DNA of 64,000 nucleotides, from positions 260,703 through 324,702 of the forward strand of contig QANY01005678.1 of NCBI GenBank assembly GCA_003255025.1. Direction: 5' to 3'. The notes beneath the pieces were generated by a model. The model worked only from the letters and a program-made list of their open reading frames with translations. It did no database searches and was not told the origin of the DNA. The stretch's first letter is position 1, and every line of letters begins with the position of its first letter. This document shows, in pieces, positions 45,736 to 58,500 of the stretch. The DNA is from Datisca glomerata. Taxonomy: Eukaryota > Streptophyta > Magnoliopsida > Cucurbitales > Datiscaceae. A program made the translations under genes and the position numbers.

Positions 45736-46027
45736 ATTTATTCTTGATGTTGACGATTTTCTTAATCGGTAGGCTAAAACTCTTAAGTTTATTATAATTA
45801 GTTGAGAGATTTAGAATTGAATTATAATTTTGATATGAAAAAAATTGTTTTTATACATCTTTTCATTCTTTTTGTCCCCCAACACAACTTAAAACTTTCA
45901 TCGTATTGTGCTCTCTAAAGAGAAAGATTCTTAAAATCTCAAAAGGTGTTGCGTTGGAATCTCATTCTAACTAAGGATTCTTGTGGTTCTTGAGGGTCCA
46001 ACTACATGAGAACTAGGAACAGGGGGA
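45736..46027. other. intergenic, nothing recognised
   Basis: AT-rich spacer between the MITE-like segment and the TRIM. Confidence 0.4.
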
Positions 46028-47595
46028 GCTTTCCCCCAACCCAAAATCAATTGATGTTAAGTGGAACGACCCAACAAGTATATAAGTACAGTCAGATTAT
46101 CACCCACAGTCAATGTGGTATAACATTGATAAGTGTATTTTACACTCATAATTTAGATAATCTTAACCTTATTTTTGTTAGTTCTTTTAGATTTATTGAT
46201 TGATTTATGTTTATTTTTATTTTTATCTTGTAGGTTTGATATTCAATTGCATTTGGATTGATTTGGAAAGATTTGAAAGTCAAAATTTCTGAAATATCAC
46301 AAAAAGAACGAAACTGGGCCAGAGGGACAGCGTCGTGGCGCTGCTTCCCAGCGTCGTGGCGCTGCTTCCCAGCGTCGCGACGCTGACACGTGACAGATTG
46401 GCCAGAGTCACGATGCTGACGCGATTTTAGATTTTTTTTACGATTTTTTTGCTCAAATCTAATCCTTGACGAACCCTAATGTATAAAATATCTTAGAGTT
46501 TTAGAAGGGTCTTTGGACATTTTCTGAATGTGGGAGGCAAAGGAGAAGGCTTTTGGAGAGAAGAACAAGAAGATCAAACTCGGAAAGGATTTTCAACTTC
46601 AATTCCATCCTCAAAACTAGTTTTTCTTCCCTCCTTTCTCTAGGTTTATGAATATTAGTAGAATGATTTCTTATATCATTATGTTCTAATTTTTTTTATC
46701 TAGGGCTACGATGTAGCCAAACCATGATTGTTCATAAATATTGATTTTTAATTCAATCAATGTTTATTCAATATTATTGAGTGTTATAATCCATTCTTAA
46801 TGTTTGTGATTGTATGACCCACTATTGCATGATTTTGGATTTGATTCTAAGACTGAAAAGTCGATGATTGAATCTGCTCTTTGTTTATAACACCATTAGA
46901 ATTTCATAAGTTAGAGATAATTATGAATCTAGTGTAGCAACTATAATTTCTTGTACTTAATGAGTTTCATTATATTGAATCTTGATAGGGATGTATGATT
47001 CATATTTTTGAATCATGATTATCGATACTTGAGGAAGATTGATAATTATATTAGAGAAATTTGCTATCAATGTTCTGAATAAACGTTAATTGATTGATAA
47101 TTAGAATTTAGAGCATATTTGGTTTGGTGAAATCGAAAACCCTAGAGCTTTTAACTATTCAAATTTTATCTTTGTCAAATCTTTATCGTTGTAGTTTAAT
47201 TAGAAGTTTAGTTTAATTAAAAATCCCAACTTTTTGACATTCTCAAGTAGAATTAAAGTTTAGTTAATTTTAATTATTAATGTCAATCAATCATGTTGAC
47301 GATACTCTATTTTATAGAAATTTATTATTTGACGACGATAGTATACACTTGCACTATAAAGAAAATCTGTAACAAACATCCCTTAACACCTCCGTTACAC
47401 GAAGCGTGTCATGAGTTGGGCATGTACATACAGAGACAAACAAAGACCATGCCTGAGGCATGTTAGAATCAAGCTCTGATACCATGTTAGATTCTAACTT
47501 AAAATCAATTGATATTAGGTGAAGTGACTCAACCAGTATATAAGCACAGTCAGATTCTCACCCACAGTCGATGTATGATATAACATCCCTTAACA
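46028..47595 (-). mobile_element. TRIM (miniature LTR element), interrupted
   Basis: On the minus strand a 111-bp LTR (47485-47595) begins TGTTAAGGGATG and ends TTCTAACA. Immediately inside is TGGTATCAGAGC (initiator-Met primer site, 47473-47484). A second LTR copy lies at about 46028-46126 plus 47380-47388, split by a 1.25-kb solo LTR. Its inner end is preceded on the minus strand by ACGGAGG, a short purine tract. The internal region is only about 96 bp (47389-47484) and has no coding capacity. This matches the terminal-repeat-retrotransposon-in-miniature design. Confidence 0.7.
46127..47374 (+). mobile_element. Athila-type solo LTR inside the TRIM
   Basis: 1248 bp, TGATAAGTGTATTTT...CTGTAACA, flanked by the perfect duplication AACAT (46122-46126 and 47375-47379). 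Its body matches the LTR at 49278-52147, which precedes Athila gag sequence; shared phrases include GGGCTACGATGTAGCCAAAC and ACTATTGCATGATTT. With only one LTR between the duplications, it is a solo LTR left by recombination. Confidence 0.8.
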
Positions 47596-48343
47596 CTTTA
47601 TATTTCATTTTTTTTACGTTGTGGAATAAATAAATTTTAAAGCTCATATATGTTACTTTGTTGGAAGTAGGGATGGAAAAAATACTACAGGTATCTGACT
47701 TAATGGCTGGGTTTAAAATATTATAAATGTAAATGAGTTTTTATTGTATGGGTAATTTTTTACCCATTACAAAAGGGTAGACTATGAGTAATACTCAATA
47801 CCCATTAAGTACCCAATTTTAAAAAAAGATTATACCTCTACTCCCCATGCAACTCCGATTAAGGGCATTTTCTTCATCTTCAATGATTCTCCTAAAGATA
47901 ACAATATATAATAATGAAAACTGTAGCAATTGAATTTCAATAATTTTATAACCGAACTAAACTAAATCTTGAATTGAATAGCCGAACTAAAAATTACTAA
48001 TTTTATAATTGAATCGAATAATAGTTTATCAATGTTACAATCAAATAACAATAGCATTCATTAATTTTATAATCAAACAGAAATATAATTTATTTATTTA
48101 TAACCAAACTAAATTGCAGCTTTATAATCTAAAAATCAAACTAAAATTCATCAAGTTTACAAATGAATCAAACTGAATCGTCAATTTTATAATCGAACCA
48201 AATTAGAATTCATCAGTTTTATCATCAAACCAAACCGAGTCATCAATTGAATAACCAAAACTCTAATCCATCAATTATAGTCGAATCGAACCAAAGTTCA
48301 TCAATTTAACATTTTTGTCGAAGATGTTTCTCATTACTCAAAT
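47596..48343. repeat. intergenic with decayed ~35-bp tandem repeats
   Basis: From about 47920 to 48310, phrases like TTTTATAATCGAACCAAA and AATTCATCAATTTTATAA recur at roughly 30-40-bp steps with much divergence. 47660-47850 has ACCCATT/GGGTA motifs facing each other. No coding frame. Confidence 0.45.
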
Positions 48344-49264
48344 TTAAAATGGAAACATTAGCCCCCTTTCCACAAAAGGAATATCCTTCGAGAAAGGACT
48401 ACACATAATGACACGTTCCTCAACAAAGCGGCCCTCCCTAGCACAAGTATGAGCTAGGATATTTCTATATCTAGGATAGTAACAAAAAGTAATGGAATCA
48501 AAACTATCAACTAGAGTAATAATATAAAAAATAAGAGGACCAATCTCAGGATTGTTGAGAGATCGACTCTTAATATCTTGAACTAAATTCAGGAAGTGCC
48601 TGAAAAGAAGAATACTGCCTGGATGATACTTCGTGCTTTCTTCCATGCCCCATCGAATAGTCTCAGCTTCAATTGATGGAAGCAAAAGTAACAGGATGAT
48701 GTTTTTGAATTCCACCAAAATGAGATTCCCCCTGGTCCCATAAAGTCCATCTGATACCGACCCTACCGTCTGGAAATCTAGTAGTATTGGAATAGAGAAT
48801 CTAGTGAACTCCACCTAGTCCGTTATTATGAGAATCATCCTCAGTAAATAATTTATAAGTCGGTCTCTTTGAAGCATGGGAAAACTCTACAAAAATTTCT
48901 TGCGCCAACATAACTACCTGTTTTGGATCAAAGAAAAATCCTTTAAACAATTTATTATTTTTGGTTTCCAGAAATACCACACATGATATATGAAACAAGA
49001 AGTAAATCCCTCTTTAGTATCCTGTCAGTTGATAAATTCTGAAATCGCCTTCCATTTTTGAAGACTTGTTTTCCCCTGAGGTTGAGAAGATTTAAGTCCA
49101 AACCTGTTGTAAAACCAGTACAAGTCCGCATAAGAACAATTGAAGAAACGATGGCATGTAGACTTTGTATCAAACTCACATAACAGGCAAATATCATCGA
49201 TTGATGCTCCTCTTTTAGTCAAATTACTAGTACAAGCCAAATGCTCATTTAAAAGCCGCCACAT
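48344..49264 (-). pseudogene. LINE fragment: zf-RVT and RNase H region
   Basis: Minus strand. WRLLNEHLACTSNLTKRGAS and CLLCEFDTKSTCHRFFNCSY are a zf-RVT domain. FLETKNNKLFKGFFFDPKQV is the linker. SIEAETIRWGMEES and YPRYRNILAHTCAREGRF belong to an RNase H domain. Frames shift at 48800-49030, so it is inactive. No reverse transcriptase is present; the upstream part was lost, or lies beyond the Athila LTR that starts 14 bases away. Confidence 0.75.
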
Positions 49265-49277
49265 GAAGTTCAGAAAT

Positions 49278-52147
49278 TGATAAGTGTGTTTTACACTATG
49301 TTTTGGATACTCTTAGCTTTGATTTTATTGATTTTTTTTGGATTTCTTGCTTGATTTATGTTTGTTTTTATTTTTATTTTGTAGGTATGATTTTCAAGTG
49401 CACTTGGGGTGATTTTGGAAGATTGGGAAGGCAAAAGGCAGAATAAAAAGTGATAAACGGACGGATCTGGCTTTCAAAGCAAGAAGGCAGTAACGCCAGC
49501 GTCGTGAAGCTAGCTTCCCAGCATCGCGACGCTGGTATATGACCAACAGAAATAGTTTGGCTAGCGTCAGGACGCTGGCTATTGGGGGTTATGCTCTTAA
49601 AGCATGTGTATTGACATTTTAATATGAAATTTAATGGAATTACATTTTTCTTATCGTTGTTCTTTTAAATTATTGTTGAATAGTTTATATAAATTTTTAA
49701 AAATTCCATATTCATTAAGACTATGATCTTGTATTAGTACGAGAGAATTAAGTTCATAGATATGAATAAAAATATCAGTAACATATTAAAGTATAGAATC
49801 TTTAACGAATGCTTGCTAGTAGGGTTCACTAAGTATTATCAAAGCATATGATCTAGATCTGGATCATTGATGTGGATAGATATCTTAGTGAATGTACTTC
49901 ATATAATAAGATTATATATAACAAGACCGATGTGAATTAATATCTTTATTAACATAAAGTTTATCATAAAGATTTAATATGCATCAATCTGATTATCATA
50001 TGTAGATTAGTCTGAATCCTGAGTAGTCATGAACGCCTATACATGTCTACTATATCTTTTGATTCACTCGTTAATGTTTGTTTGTAAAACAAGCTAGTGA
50101 CTTTTGTTTTAGAGATTCAGTGATATGGATGGCTGGGGACACGATCTTACAAGATTTAAAATCCAAACTTTTCTAACAGGTTGTATATTGATTCCTTTCA
50201 GTGTTAATTCTGGAACTGAATGGTTATTAGGCTCAAATTTATAATACGATTATAAATTAGCCATTCACTAGTGAATTAATGGTACTTAAGGATCAAAAGA
50301 TAATTAAAAGGGTAAAATGATAATTTTGACCAGCTCTAATTTACGAACCAGTAATTAGAGGACAGAGCTACGTGAAATGATTAGATCAGTGGACTACACG
50401 AGAATACTTTGTAAATACAATCTATAATCTGTAACAGTGCAATTCTATATTTATAGTGGAGTAATAATCGAATTAATAAATAAAATTATCTAATTAAAGA
50501 GTTTAATTAATAATCTGATTTATTAGAGCTTAAAATTATAGGTCCATGCTCTCCAAGTCACCTGATGGCACTGTATGCCACGGCACTACTGCAGTGCCGT
50601 GTGACACTACAGTTGTGCATAAATTGCAGTGGGTCTGACTGCAATGATAATTTTAAAATTAAATATTATCCATAAAAATATGATATGCCATTATCTATAA
50701 AAATATAGATATTATTCTATTGGCCTTAGGTTTGATAGATAGTAAAGAACACGATTGCTATCACAGTGAATTTTTTATGTGATTAAAAAGTTAATCAAAA
50801 AGCTCTGTGAGAATAATCATCGTATTCTCTCACAAAAATTAATATTTCTTAGTAAATCTCTAGATCTCATGTGTTGAGTACATCTAGAGACAAAAAATAT
50901 TTTTGATTATTCTACTTGCTCACACACGTCCTAGTGCGTTTGATGATTGTCTCAGAAGATCTTGGTGTGGATCATGAGAATGCGTGATCGTTGATTTGTG
51001 AGGAAGCTTGATATAGACTACAAGAGATATATGATTCATATCCAGTATGTCTTAGATTTAATATATAAATATATACTGGATCCTGATTGAAAAAAAAAAT
51101 TCAATAAAAGTTTTATTTTGGAAACCGTTACATCGCTCTTTTTTGTCATTTTATTGAAAAACATACGATTCATTTTTAATAATTTTTTAAAAAGCTACCA
51201 TGTCTCCGCCGTGCGAGCGCCGCGTTTCCAACACTGGCTCCCAGTGTCGCGACGCCAACGTGATAAAGATATTTTGTGCATTTTTGCTCCAATTTTATCC
51301 TTATCAAACCCTATTGTATAAAATATAATATTTTAGGGTTATTGAAGGGGATTTTTTAGACGTGAGAGGCAACGAAAAAGCTCTTAGAGAGGAGAAGAAC
51401 AAGATCTTACCAGGAAATGAATTTCAACTTCAATTTACTCCTCAAATCTAGATTTTCTTCTTTCTTTGTCTATGTTCATGAATATTATTAGGATGTTTTC
51501 TTATTTTAGTATGTTTTAATTTTCCAATTTAGGGCTACGACGTAGCCAAACCATGATTGTTGCTTAATTTATTGTTGATTGTTATGATCTGCTCTTAATA
51601 CGTGTGATTGTCTGACCAACTATTGCATGATTTGAGATTTAATTCTGAGACTGAGAAGTGACGTTTAAATTTACCCTTTGTTCATGATACCATTAGATTT
51701 TCATAAGTTAGAGATAATTTTGAATCTAGTGTAGCAAATATAATTTTTTGCGCTTAATGAGTTTCGATATATTTAATCTTGACAGAGATGTTGGATTTGA
51801 ATACTTGAAATATTATTATTGATACTTGAAAAAGATTGATAATTATGTTAGAGAAATTCGCTATCAGTATTATGATAAACGTTGATTGATTGAAAGTCGA
51901 AAAATTTGAGCATGACTGGTTTGATGAAATGAAAATCCCTAAAGCTTTTGATAATTAAAATTTGCGTTATTTATACTAAATAAATCTTAATCATTTTAGT
52001 CATTAAAAAAATCACTACTTTCGATATTCTCAATTAGACATAAGGTTTAGTTGATTTCAATAATTAATAACAATCAATAATTGTGGATGATACTCTATAT
52101 TCATAAAATTTTATTACTTGACAACGATAGTGTACACTTGTAAAACA
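49278..52147 (+). repeat. Athila 5' LTR, interrupted by a solo LTR
   Basis: Starts TGATAAGTGTGTTTTACAC, like the solo LTR at 46127. It resumes at 51234 after the 1654-bp insertion and ends near GTACACTTGTAAAACA. Without the insertion and its duplication it is about 1.21 kb, close to the 1.25 kb of the other copy. It carries the same GC-rich CAGCGTCGTG/CGACGCTGG block. Confidence 0.8.
49580..51233. mobile_element. copia-type solo LTR
   Basis: 1654 bp, starting TATTGGGGGTTATGC (probably TGTTGGGGG with one G-to-A change) and ending TTTCCAACA. It is flanked by the perfect 5-bp duplication CTGGC (49575-49579 and 51234-51238). The opening GGGGGTTATGCTCTTAAAGC with ATGTGT resembles plant Ty1/copia LTRs. 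No internal region exists, so it is a solo LTR. A self-complementary stretch around the GCACTACTGCAGTGC core lies at about 50580-50600. Confidence 0.75.
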
Positions 52148-54607
52148 TGAGGAAGCCTATGCTTTGCTAGAAGAAATGGTTGCTATTGCCTATCAATGGC
52201 CAACTGAGCGCAACGTACCAAGAAATATTCATGGAATTCATGAAGATGCTCTTACCGCTCTCACAGCTCAAGTAGCTACATTGTCCAAGCAATTGAGCTC
52301 TTTCACCGTGAATGCTAGTGCTATTTGTGCTATACAAGAATTTTGTAACTTATGCAATGAGCCTCATTCTAGTACTGAATGCCAAGTTGGTAATCCATTT
52401 GCTCTTTCTCAGTAAGAACATGTTGATTTTGTGGAGAACTACAACATGCAGAATAACTCATTCTCCAACACCTATAACCAAGGATGGTGAAATCACCATA
52501 AATTCTCTTGGAAGAATAGTCAGAATGTGTTAAATCTACCAACTGCTACTTAGCCTCAATTTCAGCCTCATCAACCTAAATTTTCTTTAGAAGATGTTAT
52601 TGCCCAGTAAACAATCAATTTATGGCAAGAACATATGCTACACTTCAGAGACAAGAAACTAGTATTCAGAACCGACCTGTGTCTATTCAATTTAGAGCTT
52701 CAAATGGGTCAACTGTAAAGAATACTCACTCAAAGACCACAAAGTTCTCTACTAAGCAACACTGAGAGGAATCCAAAAGAACAAGTAAAATTCAGCACCC
52801 TTTGTAGTGGCAAGGAGTTAGCAGAATCGAAGAAAGAAACATTTGAAAGTTATCAACCAATTGATGCACAAAGTGAGGTTGTAGGTGATGATTTTATTGA
52901 GAATTCAGAAAAGAAGGAAGACGAGTCTAAGTCAAAGCTTTTTTCCGATAATCCTCCACCTTATGTCCCACATATTCCATACCCTTAGCGGTTCCAAAAG
53001 TAAAAATTGGACAAGCATTTTTCCAAGTTTCTTGATGTGTTTAAGAAACTACATATCAACATTCCTTTGCCGATGCTTTGGAATAAATGCCAAGCTATGT
53101 CAAATTCATTAAAAAAATTCTCCCAAATAAGAGAAAGCTAGAGGGATATGAGGTAGTTGCACTTACTGAGGAGTGTAGTGCTTCTTAAAAAATAAATTGC
53201 CCCTAAAGTTGAAGGATCCTAGAAGTTCTTCTATTCCATGCACCATTGGCAATTCTTATTTTATAAAGGCTTTATGTGATCTTGGAGCTCGTATCATTTG
53301 ATGATTGTTTACAAGAAGTTAGGTCTTGGAGAAAGTGAGCCAACAACGGTCTCTTTACAATTGACTGATCGTTCTATTAAATATCCATTGGGGATTATTG
53401 AGGATGTTTTGGTAAATGTGGATAAATTTATCTTCCCAGATGATTATATTGTTCTTAATATGGAGGAAGACCAAGAAATTCCAATTAATCTTAGTAGACC
53501 ATTCTTCGGGGAGAACTCTTATTGATGTGCAGAAAGGAAGCTTATTCTAAGAGTGTAAGAAGAGCCTGCAACTTTTAATGTCTTCAAAGCAATGAAGTAC
53601 CCGAATGAGCCACTAAAAGCATGTCTAGTTGGAGCTATTGACAAGGATGATCTAGAGATTTTGAAGTACGTGAATCGGTTGGAAGCGACCCGCCCTGATA
53701 TTCATTCAGAGGCCGTCATCCATTGAAATATCACCGGTGTTAGAACTCACGCAATTGCCAGCTATCATTTGGTATGCTTATGTGGGAGAATCCTCTACTT
53801 TTCTTGTCATTATTTATGCTTCATTAAGTGGTGAGCAAGAAGACAAACTCTTGAGGGTGTTGAGAGCAAAATGGCTCTAGGGTGGTCAATTTATGACATA
53901 AAGAAATTTTTTTAAAAACAATGGACAACGGATGAAACCGTATTTGGATGATCAAATTGATCAAGAAAAGACCACAATCATGTTGGATTCACCTTGAACA
54001 TCTGCATTTTGTCGGACTGAAGACATTAAAGAAAGTGTTATTGGGAGGCAACCCGATTTTATTTTCATTATTTTTATTTTATTTATTTATTATTAAAAGC
54101 TTCCACTTTATCCATTTTATCTCTTTTATTAGATCTCAAATATTTTATCACCTCATTTCATCTCTCTACAAGCACAAGTTTTCCCGCCTTTACCACCATT
54201 TGGTGACAACATGAACAATGAGGAGGATAACGATGATGAAAGCTGATCCACATTCCGGGAAGTTCTTTTTGCTTACTTTCTTTACATATTTTTAATTGAG
54301 GACAATGCAAATTTTAGCTTTTGGGTAGTGGAATTTAATCTCATTATTTACTTTCATTTATTTTTTTTTTATATTTGCTTCGTAGTCTTTTTTATTAAAA
54401 AAATTAAAAATTTTGACGATTTGTAGTAGACAACAATAGCACCTATGATGAGATTGATCTTGATTTATTGATAACTTTGAAAAACTGATGAATTTGTGTA
54501 TCTATGTGCGTTTGATCTATATATTGATTTGCGTTTCACTAGTGAGTCCTGACATATTGAGCACCTAGCCTTGAGCGTTTGATTATCTTTCTACTTAGAG
54601 AAGGTTT
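52148..54607 (+). pseudogene. deleted Athila element interior (gag, protease, tail)
   Basis: Gag begins in mid-protein directly after the LTR: EEMVAIAYQWPTERN, then LTAQVATLSKQLSS. The protease region follows, with KLDKHFSKFLDVFKKLHINI, KLGLGESEPTTVSLQLTDRS and FIFPDDYIVLNMEEDQEIPI. Next are traces of the pre-RT segment (PVLELTQLPA). It then jumps to the C-terminal pol tail (NGQRMKPYLDDQ, 53925-53960) and the 3' untranslated region. RT, RNase H and integrase are missing. Many stops; dead. The 3' LTR is not in the window, since a copia element interrupts at 54608. Confidence 0.8.
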
Positions 54608-55915
54608 TGTTGGATCGGGTTTTAAAATTTAATGAAAATATCTTTGAATCACAAACGGTTCGTGGGCGGAATATCAAAAAAATTTCTAAAACATTAAAAC
54701 AAAAGTACATATCATGCATATTTAGATTAGATGTATTTAGAAAGAGATAGAAATGATTTATACATTTTCGTTATATTAGAGACTTTCTGAATTGGTGGAA
54801 TCCTAATAAAAATACTTTGCGTTCTTTGATCATCAAATCCAAGAACTTCAATTAGTCTCTGCACGAATAGCCACTCATTGGATTCAGAAGTATATCTCTA
54901 GATGATGTTTTCAAGAACTGGGTGTGGGCTCTCAAAACAACTGAGAAAGAAAATTTTCTTTTCTTTTCTTCCTCTATGAGTTCAGCGACAATAGTAGGAG
55001 GGGGAGAGAGAAACATTTTTCTGCTCTGTGTAATTAGGGTCGTGTCAACACACACTTAGGGAGGCAACCCTAATGTCATCCCTTATATAATAATTAATAA
55101 AATTTACACATATACCTCTATATGCCAAATTGCCAAAAATTTACCCCCCTATTATTAGCCATTGCCGAAAATTTCTACATTCCTTTAGAGTTAATGTTGT
55201 GCCCAAATTCATCAATCCAAATTAATAAATTAAATTGATCTCCATCAATTAAATAATTGATTTCTTTTATTTACTAATTATCTAATAATTAGAAAATAAC
55301 AAACCAATTAATTTGAAAACTAATTAGTTATTCTACACTAATTAAGTGACAACTCTCATCACATATGGGTTCAGGAAATACACATTGGCTTAAAACACAT
55401 TTTGATCCAACTGATATTGTTTCTTCTATTCCTGTCCTCATGAGCTACTCCTGAGATCGAATTGGCCCACATGAATAAATTCTCGACCTATTTAATCCTG
55501 ACATCGTATGACTCCACTATAGGTTCGATGCCGAATCAACTCTCGATTCATGCCCTTTGTTGTAAATAAACTCTTTTATTTCACGGTCCACAGAATATTT
55601 TAACATATTACCCTTCGTGAATATCGGTAACAAGAGCAAGATATAAAATTACTATTTTACCCTTTTATTTTATTTTTTCAACTTCTTTATTGATTGTGAA
55701 TATGAAAGACGTAATAGCGAATTATCTCGTACAATTCACCATGTCTTATTAAATGATTTATTTCATCAAGTATATGACCATGTTAATTTATTCACACCCA
55801 TATCAATAAAGCATATGATGACATTGTTGCATTTTGAAATCTAACCACGAATTTTTATATCTGTGAATCATGCAACTCCAACATAGTTGAATCACGATCC
55901 TAACAATCGAGATTT
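54608..55915 (-). repeat. 3' LTR of second copia element
   Basis: Matches 60091-61076 over about 960 bp with numerous substitutions. The outer end is TGTTGGATCGGG. The inner end is uncertain because the other LTR is truncated. Confidence 0.7.
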
Positions 55916-56119
55916 TGTCCGGTAGTTCGAACTCACTCATTTGGCGTATCAAAGATCGTAACTAACTAGGTCAAGTTTCGTATTCACCTTAGGATTAAGG
56001 CAAGTATGAAAATACATTTAAGATGTAACAATTAGATTTAGAGCTACATAAACGGCTTTGCTCCAAACTAATTTGTTATCGGTCTATTACCCTGACTTTG
56101 AATGTCTCCATATTCCCAT

Positions 56120-57517
56120 TCAGACCTCTTTTTTATAGATCCATTTACACCCTACATGTTTTACCCATTCCGGAGAATCTACAAGTTTCCAGACTCCGTT
56201 TGAGTACATCAAATGTATCTCAACGTTCATGGCTTCCTGCCATAGGTTTGCATCAGGACCAGCCATGACCTGTGAGTAGGAGATATGTTCATCATGATCA
56301 TTATCTAAGGTAGTTATAAAGGCATCTCCATAAGACATGTACCTGTCAGGCTGTCTCGCAACCCTCCCACTATGTCGAGGCTCCATAGGTTCTTCCATAA
56401 TTGAATCAGGAACAGTTCCTGATTAGGGAGTCAGTGTCATCCCACTCAATAATTCCTCTAGCACAAGAGTGCTTCTCAGATTTTCACTTCTTATATAGTA
56501 TTATTCAAGAAAACATGCATTCGTGCTGACGAATGTTTTCTTGTCAGTCAGACGATAAAAGACATACCCCTCCGTTCCTTTAGGATATTCTATAAACATT
56601 CATATTTCTGATCGACTGGCCAACTTGCATATCTTCTATTTCAGAATAAGTGTTGGGCACCCCCATATTCTAAAGTGGTTAACGGATGACTTTCGTCCAT
56701 TCCATCTTTCATATGGCGTGCCAAGCACTGTCTTCGACGGAACTTGGTTCAGAATGTATGTTGTTGTTTTCAAGACATATTCCCCGAACGAATCTAGGAG
56801 GGATGAGTAACTCATCATGGATCTAATTATATCCATCAAAGTTCTATTCATTCTCTCTGACACACCATTATGTTCTAGAGTACCAAGTGTTGTAAGCTGA
56901 GAAAGAATACTTTCTTCTTTAAGAAAGTCTTCGAACTCTCATACCAAGTACTTTCCACCAAGATCAGATCATAGTGTTTTGATTTGTTTCTCTAATTGCT
57001 TCTTAACCATAGCTTTATACTCTTTGAACTTCTCAAATGTTTTGGCTCATTAGATAAACATTACCAAAACGTGAGTAGTCATCAACGAAGGTTATGAAGT
57101 ATTCATAACCACCTCTTGCTAGATATTCAATGGCCCATATACATCACTATGTACGAGTTCAAGACATTGAGTTGCCCTTTCACCATTTGCTGAAAAAGGT
57201 CTCTTGGTCATTTTATCTTCTATACAGGATTCACATGTAGGTAGTGATCCTACACTTACAGTTTGCAAATGGCCATCCTTCGCAAGTCTTTTAATCATGT
57301 CCAGGCTAATATGCCCAAGGCGTAAGTGGCACAAATAGTTCAGATCGGTTGAGTCAGACTTCAACATTTTACTATCCCTTTGTGATTCAACATTCACTTC
57401 AGTGTCACATATCATTGGAACTATTGGTTTTTTGTAAAATAATTTATTTACCAAATGTGCAGTAGTAATTAAGCAGTCATTTCTAAAAATACCAATATCT
57501 TTATCAATGAAGTTCAA
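56120..57517 (-). pseudogene. copia integrase and RT start, second copy
   Basis: 57517-57119 is GAG-pre-integrase: NYLCHLRLGHISLDMIKRLA, CESCIEDKMTKRPF, then LVHSDVYGPLNI. 56863-56636 is late integrase: MSERMNRTLMDIIRSMMSYS, YILNQVPSKTV, FRIWGCP. 56398-56120 begins RT: SGRVARQPDRYMSYGDAF, WQEAMNVEI, GCKWIYKKEV. It stops before any catalytic YVDD box. Frames are broken between pieces. Confidence 0.8.
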
Positions 57518-57718
57518 ATTAAGTCCTTACTCAATTAAACTAGCTACTGAAATAAGGTTTTTCCCAAAAACCGGGACATAAAAAACATCACATAAAACTA
57601 TAAAACTATTATCAAATGACAATTTAATAGTTCTCATAGATACAACTGATACTAGTGCTCCATTTTCCCAACGAAAGCTGAACTCACCCTCTTCAAGCCT
57701 TCTGATTTTCTTGAACCC

Positions 57719-58500
57719 CTAAAGGGAACAACAGATATGGTTAGTGACTACATAGTCTACAATCCAGGAAAAAGTAGAGTCAGCCACATAATAAGCCTCA
57801 ATAACAAGTACTATACCTTTAGATCTCAACTCCTTAAGATAGTCTGGGCAGCTGCATTTCCAATAGGCAATGACTCCACAATGATGACACTTATCTTTTG
57901 ACTTGTCCACTTTTGCAATGCCTTTACCTTTCACAGCTTTTGAGTTCTACTTCTTAGCCTTCTTCAGACCTCTATTGTGTTTCAAGGATCATATCAACTT
58001 GTGTCTCACCTTCTACCTCAGCACTCACGATCTCCATCTCATTCAGATAACTAATTAATAACATCATATGTTCTCTGAAAGGAGTTCTATGTTTCATCCA
58101 GCAGTTCATGATGTTTCTCACATCAGCCTATTTGGCTTAATGACCCTGATCTCCCAACATTTCAGTGATGTTCAACATCGTATCAGCGGCAGTTTCCATG
58201 TCCTGATGTTGTTATTGCAACACATTGCTAACAGAAGTCAAGATGTAACACCTGACGATCTCATCAGAACACAGCTAAGAAACATAAGCATCATTTTCCT
58301 CTTAAGTCGATTCAGCAATAGGCTCAAGGGGACAAGGGGTGGTGAGCACGAACTTGTGCTTTTCTATCATCAGTACGATATCAAGATTACGTTTTCAATC
58401 CACATAATTTTCACCAGTAAGTTGTTTGCGTTTAAGATAGTTAAGAGTGGAGATAGCGACATGCTTACTCAAAATAATAAATAAAGCGGTGTAAATAAAT
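57719..58500 (-). pseudogene. copia gag end and protease, second copy
   Basis: 57934-57719 has a damaged zinc knuckle (CHHCGVIAYWKCSC; the His of the usual GHW is Tyr) and a damaged protease (SWIVDYVVTNHICCSL; family has VDSGATNH). 57935-58500 is gag in broken frames. Both essential motifs carry substitutions, besides the frame breaks. Confidence 0.7.
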
